Shown one piece after another: positions 58,922-64,000 of a stretch of DNA of 64,000 nt (the stretch's first letter is position 1; each line of letters begins with the position of its first letter). The stretch covers positions 90,252-154,251 of the forward strand of contig NZ_VDCQ01000014.1 in assembly GCF_006265175.1 (NCBI RefSeq), read 5' to 3'. Made by a program: the position numbers and the translations under genes. A model generated the notes under the pieces. The model did not search any database. It saw nothing but the letters and a program-made list of their open reading frames with translations, and had not been told where the DNA came from. The DNA is from Paenibacillus hemerocallicola. Lineage in GTDB: Bacteria; Bacillota; Bacilli; Paenibacillales; NBRC-103111.

Positions 58922-60281
58922 ATGTCTGCGACGTTGAAGGCAATGTAACAATAACTGTCGTTCCCTCGCCAACGATGCTTTGCACGTCAATCGTACCCTC
59001 GTGGGCAAGAACGAATTGTTTGGCGATCGACAGTCCCAGTCCCATGCCGCCGCTGTTGCGCGTCCGCGCCTCATCCGTTCGGTAGAAACGGTTGAAGAGG
59101 TTGGGAAGATGCTCGGGGCTTATTCCCGGACCATTGTCGGCAATCGCAATCCGAAGCAAGACATCCGCCTCTTTGCCCCCCTTTTCTCGCGTTATCGCAA
59201 TGTTCACTTTGCCTCCGGGGGGAGTATACCGGATGGCATTGACGAGCAGGTTAAGGAACACCTGCGTCATTCGATTCGAATCCACATAAACCGTAGGCGA
59301 TTCCGGTTCGCTTGCCAGCGATATATCGATTTGTTTATCGTCGGCGTCCTGAGAGATCCGGTCTATGATCCGCCGCAGTAGCTCCAACATATTAGTCGGC
59401 CTGCGTTCCAGCGGCAGCCTCTTTGCTTCCGCAAGCGACAGCTGATGAAGGTCGTCGACGAGACGGGTTAACCGGATCAGTTCATCCTGAAGCGGCAGCA
59501 AGCCTTCCGGTTCGATGGATTGTCCGCTCTGCTGGAGCAGATCCAGCTTGCCCCGCACAATCGTCAGCGGCGTCCGCAATTCATGGGCGACATCGGCGAC
59601 CAGATTGCGCCGGATATCCTCGCCTTGCCGCAATCTGGAGGACATGTCGTTAAAGGCGATTGCAAATTTCCCGTATTCATCCGCGGACGCGACGGGAGTC
59701 TGTATACCGAGCTCGCCTTGTCCCAGGCGGTCGATGGCCGGAATGAGCAGCCGAAGGGGCGCCGTAAGCCACTTGGATATGAGATAAGCGATGAAAAGCG
59801 AAATTAAAACGAATAGGACGGCGCTTGCCGTCAACAGGAATATGACCGAAACGGATATTCCGATTTGCAATTTTTTCAAGTTGGCCGCTTCCGGATCGTA
59901 ATAATACAAGTAAGCGATCGTTTGGCGATCGACCTGAATTTCCCGCTCGAATCCCAAATTTTTTACCAATCCATAGTCGGCCTTATCGTCAGCGTACATC
60001 GGATCCCGGTCCTTGGACATTAATACGATGCTGGCATTAGGATCGGCGTTCAGAAGGTCGTGATGCAGAACGAACTGCCGCACGCCTCCCCAGGAGCTCC
60101 CGTTTTCTTTGTAATAACCGGCCAAACGAGCGGATAACGCATCCATTTGTTCCCCTTTGGTCGATTCTACTATAGCCCCGAGTGATTCCCGGACAACGAG
60201 ATGGGTCGTCAGGACGAATACCACGCTCATGACCACGATAAAGGAGGCCATCGCTATAAAAATTTTTCGGCTGACGCTCAA
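58920..60281 (-). CDS. Sensor histidine kinase (HAMP, HisKA, HATPase)
   Basis: 453 residues. TM1 about 7-27, external sensor to about 147, TM2 about 148-170 (VIFLLTASAVLFVLISLFIA), HAMP (WLTAPLRLLIPAIDRLGQGE), HisKA H-box VAHELRTPLTIVRGKL, N-box NLLVNAIRYTP, G-boxes IADNGPGIS and GGMGLGLSIAKQF. The TTG start at 60281 overlaps the stop of the response regulator by 4 bases, so the pair is co-translated. External signal unknown; the module resembles BaeS/CssS-type envelope sensors. The adjacent small membrane protein genes may be targets. Confidence 0.92.
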   Translation of the reverse strand: MSVSRKIFIAMASFIVVMSVVFVLTTHLVVRESLGAIVESTKGEQMDALSARLAGYYKENGSSWGGVRQFVLHHDLLNADPNASIVLMSKDRDPMYADDKADYGLVKNLGFEREIQVDRQTIAYLYYYDPEAANLKKLQIGISVSVIFLLTASAVLFVLISLFIAYLISKWLTAPLRLLIPAIDRLGQGELGIQTPVASADEYGKFAIAFNDMSSRLRQGEDIRRNLVADVAHELRTPLTIVRGKLDLLQQSGQSIEPEGLLPLQDELIRLTRLVDDLHQLSLAEAKRLPLERRPTNMLELLRRIIDRISQDADDKQIDISLASEPESPTVYVDSNRMTQVFLNLLVNAIRYTPPGGKVNIAITREKGGKEADVLLRIAIADNGPGISPEHLPNLFNRFYRTDEARTRNSGGMGLGLSIAKQFVLAHEGTIDVQSIVGEGTTVIVTLPSTSQT

Positions 60282-60964
60282 GGCCGATCACCGAACCGGT
60301 AGCCGAAGCCGTAGACGGTTTTGATATATACGGGCTGAGCGGGGTCGTCCTCGATTTTTTTGCGGATTCGGCTGATGTGGGCGTCGGTCGTCCGCTCGTC
60401 GTTCAATATTTCCTCTTCCGCAGCGGCCTGCAGCAATTGCAGCCGACTGTATACGATGCCGGGTCTGGCGGCCATAGTAAGCAACAATTTGAACTCCGTT
60501 GGCGTCAGCGCCACTTCTTCCCCCCGTTTCCACACGCGGCACTGCGATTCCGAAATGGTCAGATCCCCGCGTTCCATCGACTGTTCCGCCTTTTCACTTC
60601 CTTCTATTCGCCGCAGGACGGAACGAATCCGAGCGACAAGCTCCCGCAACGAAAAGGGCTTCGTCAAATAATCGTCGGCCCCTACCTCCAGCCCGATAAT
60701 TTTATCGCTTTCCTCAATCCGGGCGGTGACCATTATGATGCCTGTGCCGCTCATTTTTCGCAGCTCCCGGCATAAATCGATGCCGCTCATTTCCGGCATC
60801 ATCCAATCAAGCACAACGAGAGAAGGCTTTTTCTCCTTGGCTATTTGGAGCGCCGCCTTGCCCGTTGTCGCCGTCCAAACTTGAAATCCTTCCTGCAGCA
60901 GAAAGGGCGCCATAAAATCGATTACTTTCTGTTCGTCATCGACGAGCAGCAGCGTACGCGTCAA
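60278..60964 (-). CDS. OmpR/PhoB-type response regulator
   Basis: 228 residues. Receiver domain with acidic pocket LLVDDEQKV, phospho-acceptor Asp in LVVLDWMMPEM (about residue 54) and Lys in YLTKPFS; C-terminal winged helix LTPTEFKLLLTMAARPG, TTDAHISRIRKKIEDDP, KTVYGFGYRFG. TTG start at 60964 with AAGGAGGGG 8 bases upstream. It is the partner of the kinase it overlaps. On the minus strand upstream, TATATAAT (about 61000-61007) is a candidate -10. Confidence 0.93.
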   Translation of the reverse strand: MTRTLLLVDDEQKVIDFMAPFLLQEGFQVWTATTGKAALQIAKEKKPSLVVLDWMMPEMSGIDLCRELRKMSGTGIIMVTARIEESDKIIGLEVGADDYLTKPFSLRELVARIRSVLRRIEGSEKAEQSMERGDLTISESQCRVWKRGEEVALTPTEFKLLLTMAARPGIVYSRLQLLQAAAEEEILNDERTTDAHISRIRKKIEDDPAQPVYIKTVYGFGYRFGDRP

Positions 60965-61235
60965 TTTCGATCCCCTCCTTCCCCGAATTCCAAATCGTAT
61001 TTATTATATACGTTATCCATTTCCGTTTGGGAAATTTCACGGGTTCCGTAATGGAATAGAACAAGAACGCAACATTTCGCCGCTCAAAAATGAAAGAAAC
61101 CAAGCCGACACAAAGTTCACGAAACCCGCAATGGTTCGTCACAAGTTCACAATGTTGTGCTGCTACAATGAATCTCGTTGCATCAGAAGCAAAGATTCCT
61201 GACAGGTTGCAAACGGGAGAGAATGGAGATTGGAA

Positions 61236-61439
61236 ATGATGAATAAAAAAATTAGGGTCGTATTGCTAGCCATGGTCGGCGGGTTGATCGGAGGCTTTGT
61301 GCTGGCCGAAATCATTGGCATTGCCGGTATTTTGCTGACAGGCCGGGCAATCGGGGTTAAGTTTCTCCCCTTTATATTACCGTTCGTATGCGCGGGAATA
61401 GCGCTGCTGGCCGTTCAAAGTAAACTACCGCCCCGGTAA
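61236..61439 (+). CDS. Small two-helix membrane protein (DUF5957-like)
   Basis: 67 residues: IRVVLLAMVGGLIGGFVLAE, then a second helix KFLPFILPFVCAGIALLAVQ. The Gly-rich first helix and length fit the DUF5957 group of Bacilli. ATG 61236 has GGAGAT 7 bases upstream. Divergent to the two-component system, which may control it. Confidence 0.65.
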   Translation: MMNKKIRVVLLAMVGGLIGGFVLAEIIGIAGILLTGRAIGVKFLPFILPFVCAGIALLAVQSKLPPR

Positions 61440-61489
61440 TGGCGCTTAATCCCTGCAGGGATAACGAATTAGCATGGAGGATGAAACTT

Positions 61490-61900
61490 ATGAAAACTGA
61501 GGTTCATACGAGTCAACGCATCCGTGTATCGAGGTTCGTATTTCTGGTGTTGGCATGGGGGCTTGTCGTCTGTATCGTCGTACAGACGTTATTTGCCGGC
61601 ATGGCCATCTTTAACGACCCGGGCCACTGGAGCAAGCATGTGAATTTTGTGCATTTTTTTGAATTTGTCCCGCTTTTCATGCTTATATTTGCTTTTATTG
61701 GGCGTCTTCCCAAAGGAACGGGGTGGTTAAGCTTTGCCTTATTCCTCCTGATTTTCTTTCAATATATGACAGCTCACCTAAAGGCGGCGGGGGCGTTTCA
61801 TCCCGTGATGGCTTTGGCGCTGATCGTGCTTTCCTTATTCGTTGCGAAGCGTGCATACCGATGCTTCGTCGGAACGAAACGAGGGAGCTTGCCGGATTGA
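61490..61900 (+). CDS. Four-helix membrane protein (DUF6220-like)
   Basis: 136 residues with four hydrophobic helices: FVFLVLAWGLVVCIVVQTLF, FFEFVPLFMLIFAFIG, WLSFALFLLIFFQYMTAHL, FHPVMALALIVLSLFVAKRA. FAGMAIFNDPGHWSKHVNFV and HFFEFVP match the conserved loop of DUF6220 proteins. ATG 61490 has GGAGGATG 8 bases upstream. It follows the DUF5957-like gene by 50 bases. Function unknown. Confidence 0.7.
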   Translation: MKTEVHTSQRIRVSRFVFLVLAWGLVVCIVVQTLFAGMAIFNDPGHWSKHVNFVHFFEFVPLFMLIFAFIGRLPKGTGWLSFALFLLIFFQYMTAHLKAAGAFHPVMALALIVLSLFVAKRAYRCFVGTKRGSLPD

Positions 61901-61928
61901 TCGTGCTCCGCATAGCGTTCAACAAGAA

Positions 61929-61966
61929 ACGACTCTGCTCGCATCGTTGAGCAAGAGTCGTCTTTT
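61929..61966. terminator. Bidirectional terminator between convergent genes
   Basis: ACGACTCTGCTC and GAGC-A-AGAGTCGT (12 pairs with one bulge) followed by CTTTTGC; on the minus strand TTTCTTGTT follows. It separates 61490-61900 from the minus-strand gene 61985-62392. Confidence 0.75.
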
Positions 61967-61984
61967 GCTTGTCTGAGCTCGATT

Positions 61985-62392
61985 TTAACGCTGACGTACA
62001 CGCATGACAACAGATGCCGTTATTCCCGCGAGAAATCCCCAGACGGCATTGGTAAGGAGCACGCTGACAATCGCGAATGGATTCGTCAAAGGACCTTGCA
62101 GTTGACCGCTAAGGATCGGGGATGCAATTGCGCTAAGAACGATTGCGAAGACTCCATAGGCAACCCCGGCCAATAATAAGGTCACCACCGGTTGTTTCAC
62201 TCGCAAGACGACAACGATCGCGATCCAGACAAGCGAGATAATAATCGTTGCTGTAATGCTGGCGGTCGGCTGTCCAATTTGCTCCGACAGACCGAGCATG
62301 CTCATGATCGGTCTGATGAGAGCCAAAGCGCCCAAACCGGCAATAAGCGGCCATTGTCGGGCTATATCTTGCTTTTGAGATGAATTTGTCAA
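61985..62392 (-). CDS. Hypothetical four-helix membrane protein
   Basis: 135 residues. Four hydrophobic segments: WPLIAGLGALALIRPIMSML, ITATIIISLVWIAIVVVL, VVTLLLAGVAYGVFAIVL and IVSVLLTNAVWGFLAGIT. Basic C-terminus RVRQR inside. TTG 62392 has AAAGGAG 9 bases upstream. I do not recognise the family. It lies 28 bases downstream of another membrane protein gene on the same strand, probably one transcript. Confidence 0.7.
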   Translation of the reverse strand: MTNSSQKQDIARQWPLIAGLGALALIRPIMSMLGLSEQIGQPTASITATIIISLVWIAIVVVLRVKQPVVTLLLAGVAYGVFAIVLSAIASPILSGQLQGPLTNPFAIVSVLLTNAVWGFLAGITASVVMRVRQR

Positions 62393-62420
62393 CGTGAATT
62401 GCTCCTTTGCCGAGTTATTT

Positions 62421-62837
62421 TTAGTGCAAGCCCAAGTAACCCATATAAAGCATCATCATGACAATCGTGCCGGAAAGCGGCATGATTAAGCCTACCTGTG
62501 AGTCGTAAAACATTCCCCCCAATGACAGGATCGTTACGCTAACTCCAAATAAAGAACCGCTTCGCGTTTTCGCTATGACAGAGAATTGTTTGAACAGCAT
62601 CGGGTATATCGTCAGCATGGCCGTGTAGGTAAAGCCGGTCCAAATCATTGATATTGCTTCTACTGCGAATGGACTACCGAAGACTATCACGGTAGAGCCG
62701 GTCATTAGAATCAACAAGCTGATCGAAATGCTGGTTTGCCATTTCCTCAAGGAACCGACTTCCTGTACTCTCTTGTCCAATTTGATTTGCAGTGCGAGCA
62801 TGCCGCCAAGCCATACGTTCAATATCCACAGCAGCAC
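62421..62837 (-). CDS. Hypothetical membrane protein
   Basis: 138 residues, four hydrophobic segments (LLWILNVWLGGMLALQI, SISLLILMTGSTVIVFGS, MIWTGFTYTAMLTIYPML, GLIMPLSGTIVMMMLYMGYL). GTG 62837 follows an AAAGGAGAGAGGG site. No motif recognised. First gene of the minus-strand pair with 61985-62392. Confidence 0.6.
   Translation of the reverse strand: MLLWILNVWLGGMLALQIKLDKRVQEVGSLRKWQTSISISLLILMTGSTVIVFGSPFAVEAISMIWTGFTYTAMLTIYPMLFKQFSVIAKTRSGSLFGVSVTILSLGGMFYDSQVGLIMPLSGTIVMMMLYMGYLGLH

Positions 62838-64000
<1,163 letters not shown>

Overview
The window reads as chromosomal DNA of a spore-forming, saprophytic Gram-positive bacterium of the Paenibacillaceae (Paenibacillus, Cohnella or a close relative). 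Evidence: strong GGAGG-type ribosome binding sites with many TTG/GTG starts, a large set of AraC-type regulators and lipoprotein sugar-type solute-binding proteins (SBPs), two YjcZ-type spore peptides, and an open-ended collagen-like (Gly-X-Thr) protein of the exosporium type. No rRNA, tRNA, CRISPR array, phage or intact insertion sequence was seen.

Layout. (1) 1-9531: the end of an SBP, a broken ComEC-like metallo-hydrolase, then two versions of one module, AraC regulator + amidohydrolase-2 enzyme + small Rieske [2Fe-2S] protein + SBP; the first SBP carries a frameshift. (2) 9909-14573: an AraC regulator, then an iron operon behind a near-perfect Fur box (flavin monooxygenase, IruO/YumC-like reductase, iron-siderophore SBP). 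(3) 14824-20591: Rrf2 regulator with thioredoxin-reductase-like enzyme, a gutted DHA2 transporter, an intact DHA2 transporter with divergent TetR regulator, a truncated NlpC/P60 gene and a YdjC-type deacetylase with an unusual basic tail. (4) 20653-27248: two operons sharing one upstream element around an AraC gene; they encode an IolE-like TIM barrel and nitrilase + SBP + M14-like metallopeptidase + 2-hydroxyacid dehydrogenase. (5) 27365-30065: LacI regulator and ribokinase, a ruined ABC permease and a small AT-rich gene. (6) 30474-41101: membrane AraC regulator, SBP, two secreted beta-helix proteins of pectinolytic type, an AraC regulator and another SBP. (7) 41322-46537: two YjcZ-like peptides, a second membrane AraC regulator and a secreted two-CBM protein. 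(8) 46759-58787: a long operon of SBP, two glycosidase-like proteins and three Gfo/Idh oxidoreductases, then a GntR regulator with a fourth Gfo/Idh enzyme. (9) 58920-64000: a two-component system, four small membrane proteins and the collagen-like gene.

How it fits together. Most of the window is catabolic modules for plant polysaccharides and other carboxylated or amide compounds. Each has its own regulator and its own SBP, but none has intact permeases or an ATPase; the only permease trace is a pseudogene. The SBPs probably deliver to shared permeases elsewhere. The features I rate most worth following are the duplicated amidohydrolase-Rieske-SBP module, the orphan SBP set, the two copies of a 348-bp MITE-like element, the duplicated 40-bp upstream element around the 22.6-kb AraC gene, and a shared AT palindrome at three promoters that may define the regulon of the GntR protein. 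Function calls rest on motifs read by eye; no database search was run.
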